From VXOI01 sp965261945 (GTDB taxonomy: Bacteria > Chloroflexota > Dehalococcoidia > Lucifugimonadales > UBA3495): DNA of 64,000 nucleotides. A program made the position numbers and the translations under genes. The notes beneath the pieces are model-generated. The model saw only the letters and a list, made by a program, of their open reading frames with translations, did not search any database and had not been told where the DNA came from. This document shows positions 18,693 to 27,073 of the stretch, piece after piece. How positions within the stretch are numbered: the first letter of the stretch is position 1; each line of letters opens with the position of its first letter. The DNA is taken from the NCBI GenBank assembly GCA_965261945.1, contig CBDHEF010000002.1, positions 2,294,001-2,358,000 of the forward strand, written 5' to 3'.

Positions 18693-18723
18693 AAAGGGGA
18701 GGGTCTTTGTGACCCTCCCCTTT
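18693..18723. terminator. Bidirectional terminator
   Basis: Perfect 13 bp stem AAAGGGGAGGGTC / GACCCTCCCCTTT with TTTGT loop. The A-run on one side and T-run on the other let it serve both strands; it lies just past the stop of the pentapeptide-TIR gene. Confidence 0.85.
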
Positions 18724-18751
18724 CCTTATCCGCGAAACTGGAGGCAGAGCG

Positions 18752-20011
18752 CTATAACTGGAAGTCCGCCACCGGGGCGCCGGCGCTGGCGGGCTGGTCC
18801 TGCTTGAGAGCGTCGGCCAGCTTGGCCAGCTCCGCCTCATAGGTGGCCGAGTCTCCCTCGCGCAGATCGAAGATGATGTTCTCGGCAGCCATGGTGCGGG
18901 CGCCTCGGCTGTTGGGACGTGTCAGTCCATCGTCAGGAGCGACAAAATAGAGGAGCCATCGGTCAGCCGAATGTTGCTTCTCGCGGGCTGCGGTGATGTC
19001 ATTGAGAATGGCTTCGGTATCCAGCGCGCGGGCGGAGGCGACGACTATCATCTTGTCGTAGTTTCTGATCCAACGCTCCACCTCCTCCTGGTCCGAGGAA
19101 CTGAGTCGGGAGACCAGGGCGCTGCCTCGCACCCGTATGGAAAAGACCCAGTTGTTCACCCCCAGGGCGTTCAGGCCATCGCTCAACCGGCGGGCGAATT
19201 CCTCGTCTTCGTTCCGGCAGGCGATGTAGCACTCGGTAAAGGCGGGCGGAGCCGAGGCGATGGTGTCCTGGAGCACGGCCACGGAGCCGGGGACACCCGC
19301 CCCTGCAAGGAAGGCCGCGGGCAACAATCCGCCGGAGCGGTAGATGGTATCCACGCCGATGCTGCTGGGGGCATCATGGCGCACCAACTCCAGCCCGATG
19401 GCGGAGCGCAGGTCGCAGTCCTGGAAGACGGTGTAGCCCAGGCCGGCTCCGCCCAGGTTCGTTCCGTCCAGGTTGCAGCCCCAGATCCGGGTCTGGAACA
19501 GGTCTGCATCGTCAAGATTCGCATCAGCCAGGTTTGAGTGCACCAGGTCGGCGCCTGCGAAGCTGGCGCCGGTCAGGTTCGCGCCGGTCAGGTTCGTGCC
19601 TATCATGCTGGTCCGGGCGAGGTTGGCGCCGGTCAGGTTGGCTCTGCTCAGGTCGGCGTCGGACAGGATGGCGCGGTCCAGATCTGCCCCGGACAGATTG
19701 GCGCCCCGCAGATCCGCGCCACGCATATTGGCTCCGTTGAACATGGCGTTGGTCAGGTCTGCCTCGCGCAGGTCGGCATGGTACAGATGGCAGGGATTCA
19801 GGAAGCAACCAGACAGGTTGGCCCGGCGCATGACGGCGCCCATCAGGTCGGCGTGGCGAAGGTCGGAGCCGCTAATGTTGACCTGCGGAGCGCGGACATA
19901 GCTCATGTAGCCCGCGTTCAGGTCGAGAGACTCGTTGGGGTTGGCTTCACGCCAGCGGGCGACGTGGTCCCGACCCCGCCTTACCAGTTGAACGTGCTCC
20001 ATGTTGGCCAT
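18752..20011 (-). CDS. Pentapeptide-repeat protein with C-terminal TIR domain
   Basis: Protein of 419 residues from ATG 20011 (GGGAG 8 nt upstream). Residues about 45-205 are pentapeptide repeats of the A(D/N)LxX type (GANLSGADLDRAILSDADL and similar) forming a right-handed quadrilateral helix. A linker with SSIGVDTIYRSGGLLP follows, then a TIR domain from about residue 258 (ECYIACRNEDEEFARRLSDGL). Where active TIR NADases have a glutamate on helix alpha C, this protein reads TEAILND338ITAA, so an aspartate may replace it. Pentapeptide-TIR proteins with this linker are a known bacterial family of unclear role, possibly NAD-cleaving immunity or signalling. No companion effector gene adjacent. 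Confidence 0.85.
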   Translation of the reverse strand: MANMEHVQLVRRGRDHVARWREANPNESLDLNAGYMSYVRAPQVNISGSDLRHADLMGAVMRRANLSGCFLNPCHLYHADLREADLTNAMFNGANMRGADLRGANLSGADLDRAILSDADLSRANLTGANLARTSMIGTNLTGANLTGASFAGADLVHSNLADANLDDADLFQTRIWGCNLDGTNLGGAGLGYTVFQDCDLRSAIGLELVRHDAPSSIGVDTIYRSGGLLPAAFLAGAGVPGSVAVLQDTIASAPPAFTECYIACRNEDEEFARRLSDGLNALGVNNWVFSIRVRGSALVSRLSSSDQEEVERWIRNYDKMIVVASARALDTEAILNDITAAREKQHSADRWLLYFVAPDDGLTRPNSRGARTMAAENIIFDLREGDSATYEAELAKLADALKQDQPASAGAPVADFQL

Positions 20012-20189
20012 AGTCACTGCTCCCGGACAACATCGAATATCATCAATAGTGTGGGACGCCAAGCCAAGGTGCCGACATCCGACGCACCGACCAATGAAAT
20101 GACGGCGCGAACCGGATTCTAGCACACCGGGAGCGCAAAAGCTCTCAATGGGCGCTTACGCCGTTGAGAAGGGGGCCGGGGACACGCCT

Positions 20190-20543
20190 TCAGGATGGAA
20201 TCTGGATGATGGCGCGGCGATGGGTGCCTTCGCCGATCTTGCGGTCGCCGTGATACGCCTCCACGCGAAAGGTCAGCCGGTTGCGGTCAACCTCGGTGAC
20301 TTCGGCGCAGGCGAGGATGCTGTCTCCGATGTCCGCGGGGGCCAGATGACGCACGTTCACCTCGAACCCGACGGTGGTCTCTCCAGGCAACAGATGGGCG
20401 CCAACGCTTTCCATGGACGCCTGTTCCATCAACTGTATCATTGAGGGAGTGCTGAACTTGGGCACATGGGGGGCGACATTGGCCTCGTTCACCACGGTCT
20501 CAATACGGCCCCGCAATCCTGCCTTCAAATCTGGGCCTGGCAT
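20190..20543 (-). CDS. Hotdog-fold thioesterase (FlK-like)
   Basis: Thioesterase of 117 residues if started at ATG 20543, which has GACGAGG upstream; ATG 20594 is an alternative without ribosome site. Shows VPKFSTPSMIQLMEQASM with the catalytic-region Thr-Pro-Ser and Glu, and VGFEVNVRHLAPADIGD typical of fluoroacetyl-CoA-thioesterase-type hotdog proteins. Hydrolyses acyl-CoA thioesters; specificity unknown. It is downstream of the ppk2-NUDIX pair and probably co-transcribed. Confidence 0.85.
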   Translation of the reverse strand: MPGPDLKAGLRGRIETVVNEANVAPHVPKFSTPSMIQLMEQASMESVGAHLLPGETTVGFEVNVRHLAPADIGDSILACAEVTEVDRNRLTFRVEAYHGDRKIGEGTHRRAIIQIPS

Positions 20544-20656
20544 TCTATCTAGCCTCGTCCTGGTCGAAATAGGATCGGGGTAGGGAAAGTCCATCGCATA
20601 GCGATGTAGCAATAATAGCAGATGGCAGGCTGGTTCGGGGGAACGAAGAGACCGGG

Positions 20657-21121
20657 TTAGGCCGTGGGCCGCGCTATCCTGCCGGAGGGGTTCAGAGCCA
20701 GGTCGATGACATCCCACACCGGGCGCAGGTACTCTCGGGCGGTGTGGACAGTCTTCAACAGGTCGCAGGCGGCGACCCACTGGCACAGGTCAATGTCTTC
20801 GGACAGTTCAGGAGACAGCGGGTCGGTGAGATTGCCGGCATAGTCGAGCAGGAACCAGTCCACCGTCTTGTTCACCGGCCCGAAGGAATAAAAGGAAATG
20901 TAGCTGGAGCGGCAAAGGGGGGATCGAATGGTGAGGAAGCCGGGGTTCAATCCCGTTTCTTCGGAAATTTCCCTCAGTGCGCAGTCTTCCGGATTTTCGT
21001 CGCCGGAGAGTTTGCCCTTGGGGAGGTCCCACAAATGATGCTTCCTGATCAACAACGCATGGCCGCCGGACAGCACCAAGCCACCGGCGGCCGCCATCTG
21101 GGGCAGCTCATCTCTATTCAT
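20657..21121 (-). CDS. NUDIX hydrolase
   Basis: NUDIX hydrolase of 154 residues. The box G36-X5-E-X7-REISEETGL is complete in GKLSGDENPEDCALREISEE. Its start overlaps the end of ppk2 by 8 bp, indicating translational coupling. WDLPKGK and the C-terminal helix resemble diadenosine-polyphosphate or nucleotide hydrolases. The link with PPK2 suggests a role in phosphoanhydride or nucleotide-pool control. Confidence 0.93.
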   Translation of the reverse strand: MNRDELPQMAAAGGLVLSGGHALLIRKHHLWDLPKGKLSGDENPEDCALREISEETGLNPGFLTIRSPLCRSSYISFYSFGPVNKTVDWFLLDYAGNLTDPLSPELSEDIDLCQWVAACDLLKTVHTAREYLRPVWDVIDLALNPSGRIARPTA

Positions 21122-21992
21122 GTATGCGAATCCGCTCCAAAATCGCTACCTGTTCTCTATTTAGTCCGGTAAAAAGCACACCGTCCACCAGCAGGTCCAG
21201 GAACTCCACTTGCTCTTCCGACTCGGCTTGGAGCGAGGGGTGAATCAGGCCGCTCTCCTCGTAGCCGAACCTTTCCAGTATACAATGAATCGCATTCAGC
21301 AGAGCCTGCTGCTTGTTGTCGGAGTTGATTACGACCCAGGGAGCGTATTCGGTGGAGGTCACAGAGAACATCCGCTCCTTGAAGTAGGTGAGCAACTGCC
21401 ATCGCTCGGCGACCATGCGGTCGTTGGCGGAATACTTCCAGTATTGCAGGTCGCTGGTAACCCGCAGCTTGAACCGGAGGTCCTGGGAGTCCCGGGAGAC
21501 CGACAGGTAAATTTTTATCAGGGTTACACCCTCATCCACCAGGCTCCTTTCCCATTCGTTCACCCGGTTCATAAAGTAGTGGTACTGCCGCATGGTGCAG
21601 TAGCCCATGGCCGGCTGAATCATGGCGCGGGAATACCATGAGCGGTCGAAGATCACGATTTCGCCCTTTTCGGGCATCATTTTGTAATGCCGGCCCAGCC
21701 AGTTGCGCATCGCCTGGGGCGTGGGAGTTCCCTGGGCTATGACTTTGGCAGACTTGGGGTTGAGGTAGTGAGTAATCCCGGCGGACAGTTTCCCCTTGCC
21801 GGCGGCGTCGCGTCCCTCAAGAACGACGACCACCCGTTCACCCTCAGACACGACCCACTCCTGTAACGACAGGAGATGCACACGCAGGGCCCGCAGTTCA
21901 GCCCGGTAGGCGGGATAGGAAAGGTCACGGAACTCGGGAACGTCGTGAACAGAGGGGCTTGTTCCCGGCAAAATCTCCGAAACGGCCTGCAT
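21114..21992 (-). CDS. ppk2: Polyphosphate kinase 2
   Basis: PPK2 of 292 residues, a one-domain P-loop kinase transferring phosphate between polyphosphate and nucleotides. Walker A is LEGRDAAGKGK (residues 58-68), Walker B-side motif FDRSWYSRA (D116), and KMMPEKGEIVIFDRSWY is strongly conserved. It heads an operon with NUDIX and thioesterase genes and has its own promoter at 22049-22077. Confidence 0.95.
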   Translation of the reverse strand: MQAVSEILPGTSPSVHDVPEFRDLSYPAYRAELRALRVHLLSLQEWVVSEGERVVVVLEGRDAAGKGKLSAGITHYLNPKSAKVIAQGTPTPQAMRNWLGRHYKMMPEKGEIVIFDRSWYSRAMIQPAMGYCTMRQYHYFMNRVNEWERSLVDEGVTLIKIYLSVSRDSQDLRFKLRVTSDLQYWKYSANDRMVAERWQLLTYFKERMFSVTSTEYAPWVVINSDNKQQALLNAIHCILERFGYEESGLIHPSLQAESEEQVEFLDLLVDGVLFTGLNREQVAILERIRIHE

Positions 21993-22048
21993 CGTCTAAC
22001 CCTACAACCCGGTTCGTCTATGCCAACCCTGTACCCGATATCCAGCTT

Positions 22049-22077
22049 ATGGTAATTTCTGTTTAGCCAGTAGTCAA
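22049..22077 (-). promoter_or_regulatory. ppk2 promoter
   Basis: On the minus strand TTGACT and TACCAT with 17 bp spacing; the ATG follows 57 nt downstream. Confidence 0.5.
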
Positions 22078-22152
22078 CTTTCGCAATGGGCACGATCTTT
22101 TCATCGGGGAATATCGGGGAAATATCGATTTTACCCAACGGCAGGAAAAGTC

Positions 22153-22184
22153 CCCGTGATTCCTGCGAAGGCGGGAATCACGGG
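22153..22184. repeat. REP-like inverted repeat
   Basis: CCCGTGATTCC / GGAATCACGGG, 11 bp arms around 10 nt that include GCGAAGGC. It lies in the 308 bp gap between the divergent ppk2 and MaoC genes and is related in style to the palindrome pair at 36874-36953. Confidence 0.7.
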
Positions 22185-22300
22185 ATATGGCTGGCGAACT
22201 GCGATACCGCTGCTCGCCGCCCGTTTCCCCTTATCCCCAACTTGGCGTATCCTTTACACAATTAACGCTACGCAATTAACTCCGGCGCGGAGGCGCGGCT

Positions 22301-23284
22301 ATGGTTGAAATGGTGGAACGGCTCTGGGACTTCGACGCGGTGGAGCCGGGCCAGCTTGGCGCGGAGACGGTGGTGGAAATTACATCCGGGAACATCGCCG
22401 GGTACGCGGAGGCTGCGCTCAACCGCGATGACCGGTACCTCGGCCCCGGCGCATCAATGGCAATGCCGACTATGGTACTGGCCTACGCGCCCCTGCTGCG
22501 CGAGGAAATCGCCGAGGCCAACGGGTTCACGGCCCTGGAGCAGTCGAAGACCGCCCGGAAACAGACCCCCTTCGCCAAGTGCGATATTCACTGGCATCAG
22601 CCCGTCCGCGCCGGCGACGTCATCACCGGCAGGCGCGGCACGCTGGAAAAGTACGAGCGGAGGGGCAGCCGCTTCGTCACTTTCCGCGTCGAAGGCGTCA
22701 ACCAACGGGGCGAGACGGCGGTGGAATACGACTATACCTGCATCTTCGACTACGCCAGGGGCCAGCGGGAGGCGCCGACGGAACGCCCTCACCCTAACCC
22801 TCTCCCAGAGGGGGAGGGGATTGCGGCGGGAGAGGGAGTCGGGCAGCGACAGTTGCTGGACTTCGATTCGGCGGTGGAAGGGACGGCGCTGGCGGAGCTG
22901 AGCATCACGGAGAGCCAAGACATCATCAACCGCCGCAGCGCCTTCCGGCTGGCGGGGCGGCCCAACGAGAGCAACATCCACACCGACGAGGAGTTCGCAC
23001 GTCAGAACATCTTCGGCGGGACGGTCAACTCGGGCCCGGCCACCATGTCTTACGTGGACCAGATGCTGCAACTGTCGTTTCCGCCCGAAGCGTTCTATAT
23101 CGGCGGGAGCCTGCTGATGAGGGCCATCACGCCCTTCCGAAGCGGCGACACGGTGATGTTTGCGGGCGAAGTGACGGGCCGGCGGCGCGAGGATGACCGG
23201 GGAATTGTAGAGTGCCGGGTCCGGGGCGCCAACCAGCGTGGCGAGTTGGTCTGCCTGGCCGACGCGGCGCTGGCGGTGGGCTAG
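22301..23284 (+). CDS. Double-hotdog MaoC-like dehydratase with inserted repeat
   Basis: Protein of 327 residues made of two hotdog halves: residues about 1-155 with QSKTARKQTPFAKCDIHWHQPVRAGD, and about 185-327 with RLAGRPNESNIHTDEEFARQ and SGDTVMFAGEVTGRR. Related to MaoC-like and FAS1-type dehydratases acting on acyl-CoA or acyl thioesters. Between the halves, residues about 163-173 read PHPNPLPEGEG, encoded by an interspersed palindromic repeat kept in frame, so the linker is of mobile origin. GGAGG precedes ATG. Confidence 0.88.
   Translation: MVEMVERLWDFDAVEPGQLGAETVVEITSGNIAGYAEAALNRDDRYLGPGASMAMPTMVLAYAPLLREEIAEANGFTALEQSKTARKQTPFAKCDIHWHQPVRAGDVITGRRGTLEKYERRGSRFVTFRVEGVNQRGETAVEYDYTCIFDYARGQREAPTERPHPNPLPEGEGIAAGEGVGQRQLLDFDSAVEGTALAELSITESQDIINRRSAFRLAGRPNESNIHTDEEFARQNIFGGTVNSGPATMSYVDQMLQLSFPPEAFYIGGSLLMRAITPFRSGDTVMFAGEVTGRRREDDRGIVECRVRGANQRGELVCLADAALAVG
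22785..22820. repeat. Interspersed repeat inside the MaoC gene
   Basis: GCCCTCACCCTAACCCTCTC followed by CCAGAGGGGGAGGGG, same unit as 18534-18568. It is read in frame as the interdomain linker. Confidence 0.85.
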
Positions 23285-23546
23285 TAGTCCGAAATCTTAG
23301 AAATGATGAGCGCCGACAGTAGCGACAGCGTGAACACCGCAAGCACAGTAATACGGTAGCAGGCCACGATACGTCGAAAGAAACATCGACGCGCTGCGGG
23401 CGAGTGATGCCAGAAACCGCAACCCATATTCACCGCTGAGGTTCTGCGCTTTTCTTGGGCGCAACCTCTCGTCCTCTTGTTACAGATAGTTGGAGCCCTT
23501 GATTTTCGCTTTACATCGGGACACGCAGGAGTGAGGGTTAGGAGCA
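23285..23546. other. Intergenic, no convincing gene
   Basis: About 260 bp after the MaoC gene. A minus-strand frame ending at 23281 has a hydrophobic tail but no ribosome site or family features. No repeat recognised. Confidence 0.3.
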
Positions 23547-23816
23547 ATGCTGTATCTTGTCGGATTGGCTGTTGTGGCTGCGTTTGCATTGGCGTTCTGG
23601 AAGTTGTTCGGCGCGGGAAATTCACGCCGTGCAAGGGGTAGCGACTTGATGGAGTTGCGTCAGGCTGAGAACAAGGTCAAGGTGTCCGACCCGATTCTAC
23701 GCAGAGACATCGACATTCTGGACCGATATGGCTCCAATCTGTTACAAGACGCGATAGAACTGCGACGCGCCCAAATACTACAGGGCGGACACCCCGACAG
23801 CCCTTCCTCTGGATAG
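23547..23816 (+). CDS. Small single-pass membrane protein, unknown
   Basis: Predicted 89 residues with an N-terminal transmembrane helix (LYLVGLAVVAAFALAFWKLF), then a cytosolic helical part (LRQAENKVKVSDPILRRDID and ILDRYGSNLLQDAIELRRAQ). TAGGAG precedes ATG closely. No known family recognised. Confidence 0.5.
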   Translation: MLYLVGLAVVAAFALAFWKLFGAGNSRRARGSDLMELRQAENKVKVSDPILRRDIDILDRYGSNLLQDAIELRRAQILQGGHPDSPSSG

Positions 23817-23927
23817 GAGCGCCATAATCCAGATGCACAGAAGAGGCTACGGAGCGCCAGAACCCCCTGGCCGCACGCCCTCGGATGACCGCCCAATAAG
23901 GGGCCTCGCTAACCATCTGGCAAGGGA

Positions 23928-24065
23928 ATGGACCTGTCCTGCCGGACGGACGCCCCGCTGAATGAATCCGAACTGGACGAACTGACCGGATGGCTGAACA
24001 CTGTGATCGCCAAGATCCGCGAATACGAGGGATTCAGCCCAGCGGACAGCGTAACTCCAAGTTGA
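23928..24065 (+). CDS. 45-residue hypothetical protein
   Basis: ATG 23928 to TGA 24065. Acidic helical peptide (LNESELDELTGWLNTVIAKI). Weak ribosome site AAGGGA. It may be a small gene or the start of a decayed longer gene. Confidence 0.3.
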   Translation: MDLSCRTDAPLNESELDELTGWLNTVIAKIREYEGFSPADSVTPS

Positions 24066-24084
24066 GATCCTAGTCCGCCGCCGA

Positions 24085-24253
24085 ATACCTGTACGTTTCA
24101 GGGGATGGGGAAAAGTTCCCAGTCAGATAAGACAAGATCGTGGACTTCGAGCCCTACTCCGACGGGCTTCGGCATCATGCGGGACACTCAGGCGGCGAGC
24201 CGCAACCATCCCGGAGCCGGAGACGCTGGTTCGCCCACAACCCCTCCACCAAC
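24085..24253 (+). pseudogene. Degraded coding remnant
   Basis: Reads EYLYVSGDGEKFPVR, then a stop and DKIVDFEPYSDG in one frame, and GFGIMRDTQAA in another. This gives protein-like text interrupted by a stop and frameshifts, ending where the MITE copy begins. Parent gene not identified. Confidence 0.3.
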
Positions 24254-24438
24254 CTAAGCCAAATCCAAGGTGAAATGCGCATTGATGCCAGGTAGCGTTT
24301 CATTGCAGGTGGACTCGCCGGCGCACGGGCGGTCCACTGGTAGGGGCGGGTTTGAAACCCGCCCCTACGGTCGAGGCGCGAACCCTGACTGCGAATGGCT
24401 GTCCGCAAAATGTACATCCCACATTGGCTTTGGTTTAG
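24254..24438. mobile_element. MITE-like repeat, copy B
   Basis: 185 bp, inverted relative to copy A at 11144-11342, with ends CTAAGCCAAAT and TTTGGTTTAG and the central 29 bp palindrome at 24340-24368. Its right end supplies the last codons of the hicA-like gene. Confidence 0.8.
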
Positions 24439-24649
24439 GAACCTCAATTTGCCTGCTCCCTTTCAGAGCGGCTTGTTTCTGGATACTGTCCCAAGTCTTG
24501 GCTACCAAATCGTCACCCGGCTTCCCCGGAATCGTAACCTTGCCCAGTTTGACCGGATAACGAAAATATCGATGGCTTCCTCTACTGTAATCATAATACG
24601 ACCCGTCATCTTCGATGATGCGTATGGCTTCTCTGACTTTTGGCGGCAC
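24365..24649 (-). CDS. hicA: HicA-like mRNA interferase toxin with MITE-derived tail
   Basis: GTG start at 24649. Residues 1-70 match the HicA double-stranded-RNA-binding-like toxin: AIRIIEDDGSYYDYSRGSH with catalytic H26, then YFRYPVKLGKVTIPGKPGD and SIQKQAALKG. Normal HicA proteins end near here. The remaining 24 residues (from residue 71) are encoded by the MITE copy B. No hicB antitoxin ORF is evident on either side, so the toxin may be orphan or inactive. A GACCGCGG/CCGCGGTC hairpin at 24677-24705 lies just upstream. Confidence 0.72.
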   Translation of the reverse strand: MPPKVREAIRIIEDDGSYYDYSRGSHRYFRYPVKLGKVTIPGKPGDDLVAKTWDSIQKQAALKGSRQIEVPKPKPMWDVHFADSHSQSGFAPRP

Positions 24650-24720
24650 AACCTGCGGCTCCCTGCAATATGCTCTGACCGCGGAGCTAACAATGCCCCG
24701 CGGTCAAAGGATTGTCGCCC

Positions 24721-25149
24721 CTACCCCCGGATTCTCCCGTAGATGCGCTCCGGCTCCACCAGGACGATTACGGCGTCCTGCTTGACCATCGCCTCGTCGT
24801 ATTCCTCCCAGTCGGGGTGGTCGCCGTGGGCGCTGCAGGCGCGGAAAACCTCCCGCAGCTCCACGCGCATGGTCTCGGCGTCTGTGTTGCGGAAGTCCAT
24901 CGTTTCTGCCGTGCCCTCGACGCAGACGCAACTGCGCCAGTCTTCGCTGACCGCCATGATGGTGCAGCGCTTGTCGCGTTGCAGGTTGCGGACCTTGACC
25001 GAGCTGCCGTACACGATGACGTAGGCCGCCTTGCCCTTGTAGGCGCCGCAGACCACGATGCTGGTGTGGCTCGCGCCGTTGCGCCGGTAGGTGGTGATGA
25101 CTCCCCGGTGGTTGTTGTTCACGAAATTCTCGTAGTCCTGGAACTCCAC
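24721..25149 (-). CDS. PPOX-class F420/flavin-dependent oxidase family protein
   Basis: 142-residue split-barrel protein of the pyridoxamine-phosphate-oxidase-like family (F420-dependent class). Features: NNHRGVITTYRRNGASHTSIV at the N-terminus, SSVKVRNLQRDKRCTIMAV for cofactor phosphate binding, and a VEGTAE strand. GTG start with GGAGG 7 nt upstream. Reaction unknown; such proteins reduce or oxidise small electrophiles. Divergent from the aldo/keto reductase. Confidence 0.85.
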   Translation of the reverse strand: MEFQDYENFVNNNHRGVITTYRRNGASHTSIVVCGAYKGKAAYVIVYGSSVKVRNLQRDKRCTIMAVSEDWRSCVCVEGTAETMDFRNTDAETMRVELREVFRACSAHGDHPDWEEYDEAMVKQDAVIVLVEPERIYGRIRG

Positions 25150-25241
25150 TTCTACACCTCCGGGCCGTGGCCCGATATGATTGACCTGACTGGTATAACA
25201 TAGCCGGGAACATCCTGCATCCTGCCAGCCGGAGAGCGTCG

Positions 25242-26048
25242 ATGGAATACCGGGAACTGGGCCGCACGGGCGTGATGATACCCGAGGTCGGGCTGGGAAC
25301 TTGGAAGTACCGGGGCGGCCCTGAGCCGCTGCGGCGGGGCATCGAGCTGGGCGCGACCCTGATAGACACCGCCGAGATGTACCGCACCGAGGACGCCGTG
25401 GGACAGGCTGTCCGGGGCATCCGCGACCGCGTGTTCGTCGCCACCAAGGTACTGGGCAGCAACCTGCGCTACGACCAGGTGATGCGGGCCGCCGAGAACA
25501 GCCTTCGCCTGCTCAACGACGACGTGATAGACCTGTACCAGATTCACTGGCCCAGCCACAACGTTCCCATCGCCGAGACGATGCGGGCGATGGAAGAGCT
25601 GGTGGAGCGGGGCATGGTGCGCTACATCGGGGTCAGCAACTTCTCGGCGGCGGAGATGCAGGAGGCCCAGGCCGCAATGTCCAAGTACCCCATCGTCTGC
25701 AACCAGGCGCTGTACAACCTGAAGCGCCGGAGCATCGAACGCGACCTGATTCCCTACTGCGAGGACAACGGCGTCACGGTGATGGCCTACACGCCGCTGG
25801 CCGACGGCTCCCTGGCCGTGCGGCCCCGGGTGAGGGCGGGACGCAATTGGGAGACGCTGGAGGCGGTGGCCCGCGATACAGGCAGGACCCCGGCGCAGGC
25901 GGCGCTCAACTGGTGCCTGACCCGCTCGCCGGTGGTGGTCATCCCCAAGACGAACAGCGTGGCCCGCACCGAGGAAAACTGCGGGGCCTCCGGCTGGCGG
26001 CTGACCCCGGAGCAGGTGCGTCGGCTGGAGGCGGCGTTTCCGCTATAG
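25242..26048 (+). CDS. Aldo/keto reductase
   Basis: NADPH-dependent reductase of 268 residues with the full catalytic tetrad: D42 and Y47 (IDTAEMY), K69 (ATKV) and H102 (YQIHWP). The C-terminal cofactor motif is VVVIPKTNSVARTEEN. GGAGA precedes ATG. Substrate unknown. Confidence 0.95.
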   Translation: MEYRELGRTGVMIPEVGLGTWKYRGGPEPLRRGIELGATLIDTAEMYRTEDAVGQAVRGIRDRVFVATKVLGSNLRYDQVMRAAENSLRLLNDDVIDLYQIHWPSHNVPIAETMRAMEELVERGMVRYIGVSNFSAAEMQEAQAAMSKYPIVCNQALYNLKRRSIERDLIPYCEDNGVTVMAYTPLADGSLAVRPRVRAGRNWETLEAVARDTGRTPAQAALNWCLTRSPVVVIPKTNSVARTEENCGASGWRLTPEQVRRLEAAFPL

Positions 26049-26509
26049 AGGCAGGCGGGAATTCGACCCCTCCCTACCAGCGGCCATGTCCGCTAAATGG
26101 CGGAAAAACCTGCCTCCAGGGATGGGAATGACGCAGCCCAGGGACTCCCGGAAAGCCATCAGGGCGTTCCCCGATACTATCAGGAGCGGCCTGTGCCAAG
26201 CAGCAGAGCGGGATCAGGCCACCTTGCTCAGGCGGGTGGCGACCAGCCACAGGAGCGCCAGCGTTCCGGTGAGGCAGTCATGGCATCCTCGCTCACGTTC
26301 CTGGCAGCCAAGTTTGCCCGCCGGACGGCAACACCACCCCTTCTGCGCCGGGCCGGCCGCATACACGCGCTGACGGAACCGCCCGATGCCCGGGACAACT
26401 GCCGCGACTGCGCCGCGCCGGCCGGTCTGGTGGCCGCGCTTGGGGATACCCCCCGAACCGGGGCAGGGTTGTAGAATCAGCTCAGAGGATCGAAGCGTCA
26501 GGTGAAAGT
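26049..26509. other. 460 bp region without a convincing gene
   Basis: Several overlapping + strand frames (for example from 26086 and 26097) are open, but their products are compositionally biased and share no family features. Possibly gene remnants. Confidence 0.3.
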
Positions 26510-27067
26510 ATGGCGACCGCGAAGAACAAGCTGCTGACCGCCGAAGACCTGTTGCGGCTCAACAGCCAGGGCGTAAAGGGCGAACTCATTCAGGGAGTGT
26601 TGCGCGAAACCGTGTCAGTTGGCGAAGAGCATGGGCACATTGCAGGGCTATTCATAACATTTCTCAACATCCACATAAGGCCGCAAAGATTGGGACGCAC
26701 CGGCGGTACTGACGTTGGCGTCCTGATACAAAGGGACCCCGATACCGTTCGCGAGCCGGATGTCTACTACATATCGGCGGAGAGACTCCCCCTGAACGAG
26801 AGAGTTCGGGGCTACCTCGAAGTCATACCGGAGTTGGTTGTCGAAATCGTCTCTCCCAGCGACACGCAACAATCAGTCAACGACAAGACACTGATGTGGT
26901 TGTCCCTCGGGGTACTGATGGTGGTGGAAGTCTACCCGGCGGAACGGGCCGTAATGGTACATCGCCCCGGCATCCCCGCCGTGACGCTGACGGGTGACGA
27001 TGCGCTGGACTGCGGCGACGCGCTGCCCGGCTTCACCCTGCCGTTGAGCGAGATTTTCGGCGTCTGA
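26510..27067 (+). CDS. Uma2-family PD-(D/E)XK protein
   Basis: Uma2/DUF820 protein of 185 residues. Nuclease-fold motifs: REPDVYYI for the PD, then PELVVEIVSPSD with E, and K in VNDKTLMW. N-terminus TAEDLLRLNSQGVKGELIQG is typical. These proteins are abundant in Chloroflexota and cyanobacteria and are of uncertain function (putative nucleases). Convergent with the cytochrome c gene, 6 bp apart. Confidence 0.9.
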   Translation: MATAKNKLLTAEDLLRLNSQGVKGELIQGVLRETVSVGEEHGHIAGLFITFLNIHIRPQRLGRTGGTDVGVLIQRDPDTVREPDVYYISAERLPLNERVRGYLEVIPELVVEIVSPSDTQQSVNDKTLMWLSLGVLMVVEVYPAERAVMVHRPGIPAVTLTGDDALDCGDALPGFTLPLSEIFGV

Positions 27068-27073
27068 TGCCGT

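Noticed and set aside
18752..20011. CBASS or Thoeris system
   Set aside because: No cyclase, SIR2/ThsA or other partner adjacent; only an isolated TIR protein.
22788..22820. CRISPR-like or coding signal in the CCCTCACCC repeat
   Set aside because: No regular spacing; it is a single interspersed palindrome.
23281..23634. 117-residue minus-strand frame with hydrophobic tail
   Set aside because: Overlaps the membrane ORF on the other strand, no ribosome site.
26086..26474. Two overlapping frames in a gene-free gap
   Set aside because: Biased composition and no motif; at best remnants.
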